In this document: positions 17,814 through 25,966 of the stretch, one piece after another | How positions within the stretch are numbered: position 1 is the stretch's first letter | Layout of the letters: the number at the start of each line of letters is the position of its first letter | Assembly: GCA_045120135.1 (NCBI GenBank) | Contig: JBGVEN010000001.1 | Coordinates: 248,001 to 312,000 of the forward strand | From: SIG440 sp045120135 | GTDB taxonomy: Bacteria; Bacillota; Clostridia; Monoglobales; Monoglobaceae | Direction of reading: 5' to 3' | DNA length: 64,000 bases | Notes under the pieces: model-generated | What the model saw: only the letters and a program-made list of their open reading frames with translations | Database searches by the model: none | What the model was told of the DNA's origin: nothing | Position numbers and translations under genes: made by a program

Positions 17814-18866
17814 ATGGCTGAACAAACAATGAAGCTAAAACAGGAACTCACCGAAAAGCTCCAGTCGGTAAGCGATGCAATGCAGCTTGACCAGATAAGA
17901 GTAGAGTATCTTGGTAAAAACGGCCTTATTACAGGCCTCCTCAAGGGTATGAAGGATTTGTCCATTGAGGAGAAAAAGACCTTCGGACAGGAGGTAAACG
18001 AACTCAAAAACGAAGCGGCAGAAATGATAGCAACTAAGGGCGAGGAGCTGAAAAATGCAGAAATTCTCAAGGAAATAAGCTTAATGCCCGAATTTGATGT
18101 TTCAAGCCCGGCAAAGCTTGACCGTGGTTCGTATCATCCGATTACACTGGTTCAGCGTCAGTGCGAAAAGATTTTCAAGTCTATGGGCTTTACCGTTGAA
18201 GATTACAGCGAGGTTGTTTCGGACTACGAGTGCTTCGAGTCTCTAAATATTCCAAAACATCACCCTGCGCGTGATATGCAGGATACCTACTACCTTGAAA
18301 ACGGACAGCTTTTAAAGTCCCAGACATCTGCGGCTCAGAATGCAATTTACAAAAAATATAAGGATGCACTCGTAAACGATGGTGTTCCGATTAAGGCTAT
18401 CTTCCCCGGAAGATGCTTCCGTAACGAAGCAACAGATGCCTGTCACGAGAATACATTCTTTCAAATGGAAGGCGTAATGGTCGACAAGAACATTTCTATT
18501 TCAAACCTCATTTTCTTTATGAAGACAATGCTCTCAGAGGTGTTCCAGAAGGATATAAAGGTAAGACTCCGTCCGGGCTTTTTCCCGTTTGTGGAACCGG
18601 GTTTCGAGCTTGACATAAGCTGTCTTATCTGTGGTGGCGATGGTTGTCCCTCGTGTAAGCACAGCGGTTGGCTTGAACTTTGCCCTTGCGGTATGATTCA
18701 TCCTGAGGTTTTAAAAGCTGGCGGCATTGACCCTGAAGAATATACAGGCTTTGCATTTGGTCTTGGTCTAACCCGTCTTGCAATGATGAAGTACGGAGTA
18801 AAGGATATTCGTGATTTGAACAGCGGAAGTCTCAAGAGCTTGTCGCAGTTCACCGACGACGAGTAA
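17814..18866 (+). CDS. pheS: phenylalanyl-tRNA synthetase alpha subunit
   Basis: Class II aminoacyl-tRNA synthetase catalytic subunit (350 residues) that charges tRNA-Phe as an alpha2-beta2 tetramer. An N-terminal coiled coil (about 1-90) precedes the catalytic domain with motif 2 CFRNEATDACHENTF and motif 3 GFAFGLGLTRLAMM. An insert with two Cys-rich pairs (CLICGGDGCPSC), common in Firmicutes PheS, lies before motif 3. I chose ATG 17814, which has AGAAAGGAAAA upstream and lies after the T-box terminator; the longer frame would begin inside the leader. pheT follows 17 nt later. Confidence 0.97.
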   Translation: MAEQTMKLKQELTEKLQSVSDAMQLDQIRVEYLGKNGLITGLLKGMKDLSIEEKKTFGQEVNELKNEAAEMIATKGEELKNAEILKEISLMPEFDVSSPAKLDRGSYHPITLVQRQCEKIFKSMGFTVEDYSEVVSDYECFESLNIPKHHPARDMQDTYYLENGQLLKSQTSAAQNAIYKKYKDALVNDGVPIKAIFPGRCFRNEATDACHENTFFQMEGVMVDKNISISNLIFFMKTMLSEVFQKDIKVRLRPGFFPFVEPGFELDISCLICGGDGCPSCKHSGWLELCPCGMIHPEVLKAGGIDPEEYTGFAFGLGLTRLAMMKYGVKDIRDLNSGSLKSLSQFTDDE

Positions 18867-18883
18867 GGAAGGGGGAAGAAAAA

Positions 18884-21244
18884 ATGTTTTTATCTATGAA
18901 CTGGATTTCAGACTTTGTTGATTTAACAGGTCTTGACAAAATGGAACTTATCAGCCGTTTTTCACTTTCCACAGCGGAGGTCGAAAACGAGATTTTCCAT
19001 AAAGGCAGCGATATTTCAGGTATAGTTGTTGCCGAAATTAAAGAGGTGGCAGACCACCCCGATTCAAAAAAATTACATCTTTTAAAGGTGGATGCAGGCG
19101 ACGGAAAGCTCACTGATGTTGTATGCGGTGCACCCAATGTAAGAGTTGGTATGAAGACCGCTTTTGCAAAGGTTGGTGCAAAAATAGGCGAGATTGAGAT
19201 TACACCCCGTCCTGTAGCGGGCGTTACTTCTTACGGTATGTGCTGCAGCGAGAAGGAAATAGGTATCTCTGATGACCACGAGGGCATTATGGAAATTCTT
19301 GACGATGCGCCTTTGGGAACTGATTTGAAAGAGCTTTATGCAATTGACGATATAATCTTTGAGGTTGACAACAAGTCTCTCACAAACCGTCCCGATCTCT
19401 GGGGACACTACGGCATTGCCCGTGAATTTGCAGCACTTGCAGGCAGAGAACTTAAACCCCTCGATTGCATTGACCTTGAAAAGTATGACGGACTCCCAAA
19501 GGTTGATATGAAGATTGAGGATAAGCTTTGCCAGAGATATTCATGTATGCAGGTTGAAAATATTACTAAAACCGTAAGTCCGGTAAATATGCGTATTCGT
19601 CTTTACTACTGCGGAATGCGTGGAATTAATCTGCTTGCCGACCTCACAAACTATCTTATGCTTGAAATGGGTCAACCGATGCACGCATTTGATTCACGCA
19701 AGGTTGAAAAACTTAGAATAAAGAGATTTGATAAGCCCTTTACATTCCAAACCCTTGACGGAATTGAACGGGGTATCGACGAAAACACCCTTATGATTTG
19801 TAACGACAATACTCCGGTTGCAATTGCCGGTATTATGGGCGGTCTTGATTCTGAAATTGTTGACGATACAACAACTCTTACTTTGGAATCTGCAACATTT
19901 GATGCAGTTTTAATCCGCAAATCAACTGTTCGTCTTGCTCATCGAACAGATGCATCAATGCGTTACGAAAAGTGTCTTGACCCTGAAATGACCGTTCCTG
20001 CAATCGCAAGATTTATTAAGCTTCTCACCGATATCGACAGCGGCGTTAAGGTTGTTTCTGCACTTACCGACGAGTATGCATTTAAGTATGATACAGTAAA
20101 GCTTGACTTTGACAAAAAGTTTGTTGATCGTTATACCGGTATCCAAATCAGCAACGAATGTATCGTTGATACACTTAAGTCATTAGGCTTTGAGGTTAAA
20201 CTCAGCGGTGGTGATTTCAGCGTTACAGTGCCCAGCTGGAGAGCAACCAAGGATGTCACCATAAAGGCTGATATCATTGAAGAAATCACAAGAATTTACG
20301 GCTACGACAACTTTGAAATTAACACAGCCGATGCACCGCTTTATCCTGTACGTGCCGACCTTGAAAAGACGGTTGAGGATAAGGTAAAGGATATTCTGGT
20401 AAAGAGATATTCACTTCACGAGCTCCATTCCTATGTATGGGCATACTATGACGAATATAAGGCTCTGGGTATTGAGGTTGAGGACAATATCAAGCTGGTT
20501 AATGCAACCAACCCCAATATCGAAACAATCAGAAAGTCAATTATCCCCACTCAGCTTTGTCAGGTTAAGTATAACACAGGCTTCGCTCCCGACTTCGGCG
20601 TGTTTGAGGTAGGCAGAGTGGTTAATGGCGTAAATAGCGATAACCTTTGCGATGAGCGTAAAATGCTTGCAATAACACTCTTTTCAAAAACCAAGACGGT
20701 TGAAGAACTCTATCTCGGACTCCGTGATATGCTCGCTGTTGTTGTAGATGACATTAAGCACGAGGAACTGTCGTTTGAAAAGATGGAGGCAACTCATTCG
20801 TATCAGCATCTTAAGAATCTTAACAAGATTTATTGCGGCGAGGTAGCTATTGGCGAAATTGGTGTCGTTCATCCGGTTGTTTCAAAGAAGATAGATAAAA
20901 AGGCAGCTATTGTATACGCAGAAATTGATATGGCAACCTTTGCCGAAATCAAAAATGCAAGCATTTCGTACAGCGAACCTTCAAAATATCCTGAAATGGA
21001 AATTGACCTTTCATTTATCTCGGATATGTACGCACCTATTGGAAGTGCAATAAAGGCTGAAAATTGCGACCTTATCAAAAATGTCAGCGTAGTAGATACC
21101 TACACCGACGAGAATGGTAAGTCAATTACAGTTCGCCTTGTATTCTCTCATCCCGAAAGAACACTTACCAAGGAAGAGGCAATGGCGGTTGTTGATTCAA
21201 TCGTTGCCCGCCTTGAAACAATGGGCGTTTCAATGAAGAAATAA
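18884..21244 (+). CDS. pheT: phenylalanyl-tRNA synthetase beta subunit
   Basis: A 786-residue beta subunit with the full bacterial architecture: an N-terminal tRNA-binding OB fold (about 40-150, SDISGIVVAEIKEVADHPDSKKLH), the B3/B4 editing domain, B5, the inactive class-II-like core, and a C-terminal anticodon-binding ferredoxin-like domain (from about 690, YSEPSKYPEMEIDLSF). It hydrolyses mischarged Tyr-tRNA-Phe and binds tRNA. GGAAGGGGGAAGAAAAA precedes the ATG. It is co-transcribed with pheS and ends at a strong terminator. Confidence 0.97.
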   Translation: MFLSMNWISDFVDLTGLDKMELISRFSLSTAEVENEIFHKGSDISGIVVAEIKEVADHPDSKKLHLLKVDAGDGKLTDVVCGAPNVRVGMKTAFAKVGAKIGEIEITPRPVAGVTSYGMCCSEKEIGISDDHEGIMEILDDAPLGTDLKELYAIDDIIFEVDNKSLTNRPDLWGHYGIAREFAALAGRELKPLDCIDLEKYDGLPKVDMKIEDKLCQRYSCMQVENITKTVSPVNMRIRLYYCGMRGINLLADLTNYLMLEMGQPMHAFDSRKVEKLRIKRFDKPFTFQTLDGIERGIDENTLMICNDNTPVAIAGIMGGLDSEIVDDTTTLTLESATFDAVLIRKSTVRLAHRTDASMRYEKCLDPEMTVPAIARFIKLLTDIDSGVKVVSALTDEYAFKYDTVKLDFDKKFVDRYTGIQISNECIVDTLKSLGFEVKLSGGDFSVTVPSWRATKDVTIKADIIEEITRIYGYDNFEINTADAPLYPVRADLEKTVEDKVKDILVKRYSLHELHSYVWAYYDEYKALGIEVEDNIKLVNATNPNIETIRKSIIPTQLCQVKYNTGFAPDFGVFEVGRVVNGVNSDNLCDERKMLAITLFSKTKTVEELYLGLRDMLAVVVDDIKHEELSFEKMEATHSYQHLKNLNKIYCGEVAIGEIGVVHPVVSKKIDKKAAIVYAEIDMATFAEIKNASISYSEPSKYPEMEIDLSFISDMYAPIGSAIKAENCDLIKNVSVVDTYTDENGKSITVRLVFSHPERTLTKEEAMAVVDSIVARLETMGVSMKK

Positions 21245-21254
21245 GACATACAAC

Positions 21255-21291
21255 AAAAAATCACGAAGCATTTAATGCTTCGTGATTTTTT
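21255..21291. terminator. bidirectional terminator after pheT
   Basis: A 17-bp stem (21255-21271 with 21275-21291), GC core TCACGAAGCAT, A-run on the left and T-run on the right. It ends pheST on the plus strand and tcdA on the minus strand. Confidence 0.93.
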
Positions 21292-21998
21292 TATGCTTTA
21301 CAAATATCTTTTATAACCTCGCTTGCAATTATAAGCCCTGCAACAGATGGCACAAACGCTGTGCTGCCGGGAGATTGCTTTTTTGCATCGGGATTTTCGG
21401 AGAATAACGGCTTTATCGGGGTTTCTTCTGAATAAACTACCTTAAGTGCCTTTATCCCACGATTTTTCAGTTCCCGTCGCATAACTCTTGCAAGCGGACA
21501 TCCAGAGGTCTGGTATATATCGCAAATCTTAAGTTGTGTCGGGTCCAACTTGTTCCCTGTGCCCATTGAACTTATAATGGGTACACCCAATTCCTGTGCA
21601 CGCACGGCAAGCTCCAGTTTCGCACTTACTGTATCAATCGCATCAACTATATACGAATATTCCGAAAGGTCAAAATTACCTGCGTTTTCGGGTAAATAAA
21701 ACACATCGTGAGTAATTATCTCTGCTGCCGGATTGATGTTTAAAATACGGTTTTTCATCGCTTCAGTCTTTTTTTGACCAATGGTTTCAAGCGTGGCAAT
21801 AATCTGACGGTTGAGGTTGGATTCCGCAATCGTGTCCGAGTCGAAAAGAGCAAAGTGTCCGACTCCTGACCGGGCAAGTGCCTCAACTGTATGTCCGCCC
21901 ACACCGCCGAGACCGAAAATCGCAACACGGGAATTTTTCAGTTTTTCCATATTTTCTGCACCAAGCAGCATTTCGGTGCGAGTAAATGGTGATGACAT
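21291..21998 (-). CDS. tcdA: tRNA threonylcarbamoyladenosine dehydratase
   Basis: A 235-residue ThiF/E1-like adenylating enzyme that cyclises t6A37 in tRNAs to ct6A. The ATP-binding loop is IFGLGGVGGHTVEALARSG, followed by DSDTIAESNLNRQ and the YIVDAIDTVSAK segment typical of the YgdL/CsdL branch; no ubiquitin-like partner is nearby, which also fits TcdA rather than MoeB/ThiF. AAAGGTCTG lies upstream of the ATG. Only 24 nt separate it from the ECF-S gene, so it is probably the last gene of a coaX-led operon. Confidence 0.9.
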   Translation of the reverse strand: MSSPFTRTEMLLGAENMEKLKNSRVAIFGLGGVGGHTVEALARSGVGHFALFDSDTIAESNLNRQIIATLETIGQKKTEAMKNRILNINPAAEIITHDVFYLPENAGNFDLSEYSYIVDAIDTVSAKLELAVRAQELGVPIISSMGTGNKLDPTQLKICDIYQTSGCPLARVMRRELKNRGIKALKVVYSEETPIKPLFSENPDAKKQSPGSTAFVPSVAGLIIASEVIKDICKA

Positions 21999-22022
21999 AG
22001 TGGCAGACCTTTCTGAATAAAT

Positions 22023-22613
22023 TTATTTCTGTGTTTTTCTGATTTTTAAAAGTCTTACGATAACGGGACTGAGAATTATATTCGAGCCAAGCTCAAATAA
22101 AAAGTTTCCACCAACCAGAACGAAAATCATATATCGTGCAACATCTCCGCCGAAACCAAGAGCTGATGCCCAGCTTGCAACGGTATCCATAAAGAATACA
22201 AGACATCCTAAAAGGAATATACCCGTATTTGTCAAGGGACATACAACTGCGGCAATAACAACGGCAAGATATGTGTTGAACCGTTCAAATGCCTTGTAAG
22301 CAAGACCTGCAAATAAACCACAAAGAACACCTTTGAGGATAACGGTTACAATTGTTCCGGTAACGTGAACTGCCAGAAATGCCGCAGCATCACCACTTGC
22401 CAGGACTACAATACCAAATACCAATCCGAGCCACGCCCCCATACCAATTCCGCAGCTTGCAGCACCGATTACAATGGGGACAAGTACCAGAGAGATGGAG
22501 AATGGTCCAAGCTTGATAAACGCACCCATAAACTGCAAAATAACTACCAATGCAGTCAGTACGGCGCCAAGGACCATGGTTTCGGTTGACATTTTTCTGT
22601 TTTGTGTTTTCAT
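22023..22613 (-). CDS. ECF transporter S component, probably pantothenate
   Basis: A 196-residue hydrophobic protein with about six membrane helices and the S-component pattern (LTALVVILQFMGAFIKLGPFSISLVLVPIVIGA near the N-terminus), which binds a vitamin and works with shared EcfA/A'/T modules encoded elsewhere. I infer pantothenate because the gene directly follows coaX, the enzyme that phosphorylates pantothenate; this is context, not motif, evidence. A strong CAAGGAGGAA site precedes the ATG. The 84-bp gap to coaX contains two small palindromes (CTCTG..CAGAG and TATCGCGATA) but no clear promoter or riboswitch. Confidence 0.78.
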   Translation of the reverse strand: MKTQNRKMSTETMVLGAVLTALVVILQFMGAFIKLGPFSISLVLVPIVIGAASCGIGMGAWLGLVFGIVVLASGDAAAFLAVHVTGTIVTVILKGVLCGLFAGLAYKAFERFNTYLAVVIAAVVCPLTNTGIFLLGCLVFFMDTVASWASALGFGGDVARYMIFVLVGGNFLFELGSNIILSPVIVRLLKIRKTQK

Positions 22614-22697
22614 AAAAATTCCTCCTTGCTGTCGTTCGCAATATCGCGATACAACGCATAAAATTTTTATATCAACTCTGCATAACAGAGAGATATT

Positions 22698-23462
22698 CTA
22701 ACAGTTCTTTTTATATAAAATATAAAGCCCCTTAAGAACTAAATCAACATCAAGGGTGATGTCGTGCTTGCAATGACATACAATGGTGGAAGCAAGTCCA
22801 CCGGTTGCGTAAACCTTAAGATTTTCGCCGACTTCCGTATTGTATCGGTCAATCATTCCGTCAATAAGACTGGCGTTGCCAAATACCACGCCGGAGCGCA
22901 TACAGTCAACGGTGTTTTTGCCGGCAACTGACTTTGGTGCCTCTAAGCTGATTTGCGGAAGCTGTGCAGTACCGCTGGCAAGAGCCTTAAGTCCGATGCT
23001 CACACCCGGAATAATAGACGCACCTACAAATGCTCCGGAATTATCCATAAGCATTATCTTGGTAGCAGTACCCATATCAATTACGAGCGACGGACTGTCA
23101 TAGATGTGATGTGCTGCAACGCAGGCACAAATAAGGTCTGCACCGACACTTGCTGGATTGTCGCAATGTATACCAATGCCGGTCTTAATGCCTGGCTGAA
23201 CCATAATTGGCTCAACGCCGTAGACGAGGTGTATTGCCTTTTTCATAACCGAATTGAGAGGAGGGACAACGGAAGAAATTATTGCACCCTCAATTGCAGA
23301 TTTATCAACATTGTGGAGGGCAAGAACGCTGCAGATTTTTGTAGCGTATTCGTCTTCTGTCTTGTTGGCGTTTGTTGCAATACGGGCAACAAATGTAAGG
23401 TTTTCTTCAACAAAACCTCCAAGCACAATATTTGTATTTCCTATATCTATCGCAAGTACCAT
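22698..23462 (-). CDS. coaX: type III pantothenate kinase
   Basis: Phosphorylates pantothenate in the first step of coenzyme A synthesis (254 residues, normal length). ASKHA-fold motifs are visible: phosphate-1 loop AIDIGNTNIVLG at the N-terminus, the pantothenate-binding GADLICACVAAH, phosphate-2 VIDMGTATK, and IIPGVSIGLKAL. Type III enzymes are not feedback inhibited by CoA and often need a monovalent cation. It has its own promoter and heads a probable operon with the ECF S component and tcdA. No coaBC is present in this window. Confidence 0.95.
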   Translation of the reverse strand: MVLAIDIGNTNIVLGGFVEENLTFVARIATNANKTEDEYATKICSVLALHNVDKSAIEGAIISSVVPPLNSVMKKAIHLVYGVEPIMVQPGIKTGIGIHCDNPASVGADLICACVAAHHIYDSPSLVIDMGTATKIMLMDNSGAFVGASIIPGVSIGLKALASGTAQLPQISLEAPKSVAGKNTVDCMRSGVVFGNASLIDGMIDRYNTEVGENLKVYATGGLASTIVCHCKHDITLDVDLVLKGLYILYKKNC

Positions 23463-23500
23463 AAATTAAGCAATCCTCTCTGTGTTTGTCTTTCAAGTAG

Positions 23501-23529
23501 AGTATACCACCATTTTATAAGAAAATCAA
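23501..23529 (-). promoter_or_regulatory. promoter of coaX
   Basis: On the minus strand TTGATT (23524-23529), 17-bp spacer, TATACT (23501-23506) with extended TGG. It begins directly after the terminator of the amino-acid transporter operon. Confidence 0.75.
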
Positions 23530-23533
23530 TACA

Positions 23534-23577
23534 AAAGATAAAAGCAGTGCATTGTTTTGTGCACTGCTTTTATCTTT
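23534..23577 (-). terminator. terminator of the amino-acid ABC operon
   Basis: An 18-bp perfect stem (23534-23551 with 23560-23577) with an 8-nt loop; on the minus strand the distal arm ends in a T-rich tract. The ATPase stop codon overlaps its base. Confidence 0.9.
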
Positions 23578-24319
23578 ATAATATACTTTGTAAAAATTGC
23601 TTTGTTCTTGGGTCGCTGGGGTTGGTAAAGATTTCGTCGGGACTGCCTTCCTCAACAATTTTTCCGTCAGACATAAAGATTACGCGGTCTGCTACCTCAC
23701 GGGCAAATCCCATCTCGTGTGTTACAACAACCATTGTCATGCCCTCTTTTGCAAGCTCTTTCATAACGTCCAGAACTTCGCCGACCATTTCGGGATCAAG
23801 GGCGGAGGTGGGTTCGTCAAACAGCATAACATCAGGGCTCATCATAAGAGCACGCACAATTGCAACACGCTGCTTTTGTCCACCCGAAAGCTGTGCGGGA
23901 TATGCCTCTGCACGGTCCGAAAGACCAACTCTCTTAAGAAGAGACATTGCCTTTTCTTCAGCTACGGATTTTTCCATCTTAAGCAGTTTCATAGGTGCAA
24001 TGGTAAGGTTCTTGAGAACAGTCATGTGCGGGAACAGGTTAAACTGTTGGAAAACCATTCCCATTCTCTGTCTGTGAAGATTGATATTAACCTTTGGGTC
24101 GGTTATTTCGATACCATCAAAAATAATTTCACCAGATGTGGGAACTTCCAAAAGATTAAGAGAGCGGAGATAGGTGGATTTACCCGAACCGGACGGCCCG
24201 ATAACAACCACAACCTCACCTTTTTGAATGCCGGAGGTTACTCCGTCAAGAGCCTTTATTGTGCCTTTATTGTAATGTTTGCAAAGGTCTTTTGTGGAAA
24301 TAAGGAAATTATCGTTCAT
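23576..24319 (-). CDS. polar amino-acid ABC transporter ATPase
   Basis: A 247-residue ABC ATPase of the GlnQ/ArtP family that powers import through the permease encoded just upstream. It has Walker A GPSGSGKST, Q-loop VFQQFNLFPHMT, signature LSGGQKQRVAI, Walker B VMLFDEPTSALDPE and the switch His in VVVTHEMGFA. Its start overlaps the permease gene by 11 bp, so translation is coupled; AAAGGAG lies about 12 nt upstream. It is the last gene of the operon. Confidence 0.95.
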   Translation of the reverse strand: MNDNFLISTKDLCKHYNKGTIKALDGVTSGIQKGEVVVVIGPSGSGKSTYLRSLNLLEVPTSGEIIFDGIEITDPKVNINLHRQRMGMVFQQFNLFPHMTVLKNLTIAPMKLLKMEKSVAEEKAMSLLKRVGLSDRAEAYPAQLSGGQKQRVAIVRALMMSPDVMLFDEPTSALDPEMVGEVLDVMKELAKEGMTMVVVTHEMGFAREVADRVIFMSDGKIVEEGSPDEIFTNPSDPRTKQFLQSIL

Positions 24320-25004
24320 TTATTCTCAATCTCCTTTCGAATATATTAAGGAGCTTTGTAAGGCCTACAACCATTACCAGATAAACAAGTGCAACAAGCA
24401 AAATGGGGTTAATCTGGTCATATGTAGTGTTCTTAATCTGATTACCTGCCTTTGTCAGCTCAATAACTGCCACGTAACCAGCAACAGATGTCTCCTTAAG
24501 CAAAGCAATCATTTCGTTGCCGATTGCAGGGAGAATGTTTTTAAATGCCTGCGGAAGAACAATAAGCCACATTGTCTGGACCTTGGAGAAACCAAGTGAA
24601 CGTCCGGCTTCGGTCTGTCCTGCATCAATCGCCATTATTCCGGAACGGATAACCTCGGCAACATAAGCGCCGGAGTTAATACCAAAGGTGATGATAGCCA
24701 CCCATGTACCATCTTTTGCATTTACGAAAATAATGAAGAATGAGATAAGAAGCTGAACAACAACAGGTGTTCCGCGAATAACGGTAAGGTACAGGTTGCA
24801 TAACATATCAAAAATTTTAAGTTTTTTGTTTCTGTCTGCAAAAACCTTGATTATTGCAACAATTGTACCGATTACAATGCCGATAAGGAGGGCGCCGACA
24901 GTGATTATAATTGTCTTGCTGAAACCCTCAATAAGTGTTTTGTATCGTTCGGCTACGATAAAAGTGTTGTATAGTGTGTCAAACCACCTAAAAAGCCAAT
25001 CCAT
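24309..25004 (-). CDS. polar amino-acid ABC transporter permease
   Basis: A 231-residue inner membrane permease of the HisM/GlnP type. Five or so hydrophobic helices are visible, with the HEQ/ABC-coupling EAA loop EAGRSLGFSKVQTMWLIVLPQAFKNILPAIGNE. One permease gene is present, so the transporter is probably a homodimer. GACGAGG lies upstream of the ATG. A hairpin between it and the binding-protein gene probably reduces its expression relative to the binding protein. Confidence 0.95.
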   Translation of the reverse strand: MDWLFRWFDTLYNTFIVAERYKTLIEGFSKTIIITVGALLIGIVIGTIVAIIKVFADRNKKLKIFDMLCNLYLTVIRGTPVVVQLLISFFIIFVNAKDGTWVAIITFGINSGAYVAEVIRSGIMAIDAGQTEAGRSLGFSKVQTMWLIVLPQAFKNILPAIGNEMIALLKETSVAGYVAVIELTKAGNQIKNTTYDQINPILLVALVYLVMVVGLTKLLNIFERRLRINER

Positions 25005-25026
25005 AATAAAAACCTCGTCTCAATCA

Positions 25027-25055
25027 AAAAGCGGCGACATTTGCTCGCCGCTTTT
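25027..25055 (-). terminator. intra-operon attenuator hairpin
   Basis: An 11-bp stem (25027-25037 with 25045-25055), GC core GCGGCGA, followed on the minus strand by TTTTT. It lies between the binding-protein stop and the permease start and should act as a partial terminator or 3' stabiliser that raises binding-protein stoichiometry. Confidence 0.8.
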
Positions 25056-25080
25056 ATCATATTTTAATCAAAATGCTCGA

Positions 25081-25827
25081 TTATTCAGCATCATAGGGAA
25101 GTTCGTATTTCTCGAAAATTTCAGCGAGCTTTCCTTCAGCCTTGAGTTCAGCAAGAGCTTTATTGATTTCACCAATAAGTTCATCGTTGCCAAGCTTTGT
25201 TACGATAGCATAAGCTTCTTCTGTAAGAGCTTCGTCAAGAACCACTGTCTTGCCGTCCTGCTTTTCTGAAAGTGCCTTTGCAACTGCGTTGTCGATTACA
25301 ACTGCATCAACCTTGCCTGCTGTAAGAGCAGAGATTGCTTCTGCACCGGTCTTGAATGACTGAACATTGTATTTGTTATCAAGCAGATACTGTTCACCTG
25401 TTGTACCTTCCTGGCAGGAAACGGTCTTGCCTTCGAGGTCTGCTGCAGCCTTGATTTCGCTGTCTGCCATAACGATGATTGCCTGTGATGCTGTGTAATA
25501 GTCATCTGTGAAGCCCATGTTCTGTCTTCTTTCGTCAGTAGCTGTAACACCTGCGATTGCTACATCGTACTTGCCGGTAGCAGCACCGGTAAGAGCTGCG
25601 TCGAAGTCGATGTTTGTGATTTCGAGAGTCTTACCAAGCTTTTCAGCAATAGCGTTTGCAATGTCAACATCTGCGCCAACGATTTCTTCGCCTTCGAGAT
25701 ATTCAAAGGGAGGGAATTCAGCGTTTGTAGCCATTGTCAGGGTGTTATCGTCTTTTGCACTGCCGCAACCTGCGAGGCAGCATACAGCCATCATAACTGC
25801 GAGAACTAAAGCAATAATTTTTTTCAT
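25081..25827 (-). CDS. amino-acid-binding lipoprotein of ABC transporter
   Basis: A 248-residue family 3 solute-binding protein. It has a lipoprotein signal peptide with lipobox LAGC (Cys21), so it is membrane tethered. The mature domain shows the SBP_bac_3 pattern: ATNAEFPPFEYLEGEEIVGADVD, TATDERRQNMGFTDDYY and KVDAVVIDN. These bind polar amino acids such as Gln, Arg or cystine; the ligand is not resolvable here. TAGGAGGAT precedes the ATG. It is the first gene of its operon with a strong promoter of its own. Confidence 0.95.
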   Translation of the reverse strand: MKKIIALVLAVMMAVCCLAGCGSAKDDNTLTMATNAEFPPFEYLEGEEIVGADVDIANAIAEKLGKTLEITNIDFDAALTGAATGKYDVAIAGVTATDERRQNMGFTDDYYTASQAIIVMADSEIKAAADLEGKTVSCQEGTTGEQYLLDNKYNVQSFKTGAEAISALTAGKVDAVVIDNAVAKALSEKQDGKTVVLDEALTEEAYAIVTKLGNDELIGEINKALAELKAEGKLAEIFEKYELPYDAE

Positions 25828-25869
25828 TTCTAAATCCTCCTAAAGGTTTATGTAAAATATATACTATTA

Positions 25870-25898
25870 ATTTTAATGCAGAATATCAGTTTTGTCAA
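25870..25898 (-). promoter_or_regulatory. promoter of the amino-acid ABC operon
   Basis: On the minus strand TTGACA (25893-25898), 17-bp spacer, TAAAAT (25870-25875). It starts right after the groEL terminator. Confidence 0.8.
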
Positions 25899-25914
25899 GG
25901 CTTTTTGACAAAAA

Positions 25915-25940
25915 TACCCGTGCAAAACCTTGCACGGGTA
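25915..25940 (-). terminator. terminator of groESL
   Basis: A 10-bp stem (25915-25924 with 25931-25940), core ACCCGTGCA, loop of 6, followed on the minus strand by TTTTT. Confidence 0.85.
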
Positions 25941-25966
25941 GAATTCTTTTTTTGCTGTATAGTGGA

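Noticed and set aside
22953..24077. A 374-codon plus-strand open frame across coaX and the ABC ATPase
   Set aside because: It is antisense to two well-supported genes, rich in Cys/Asn/Ile from reverse reading, and has no ribosome binding site.
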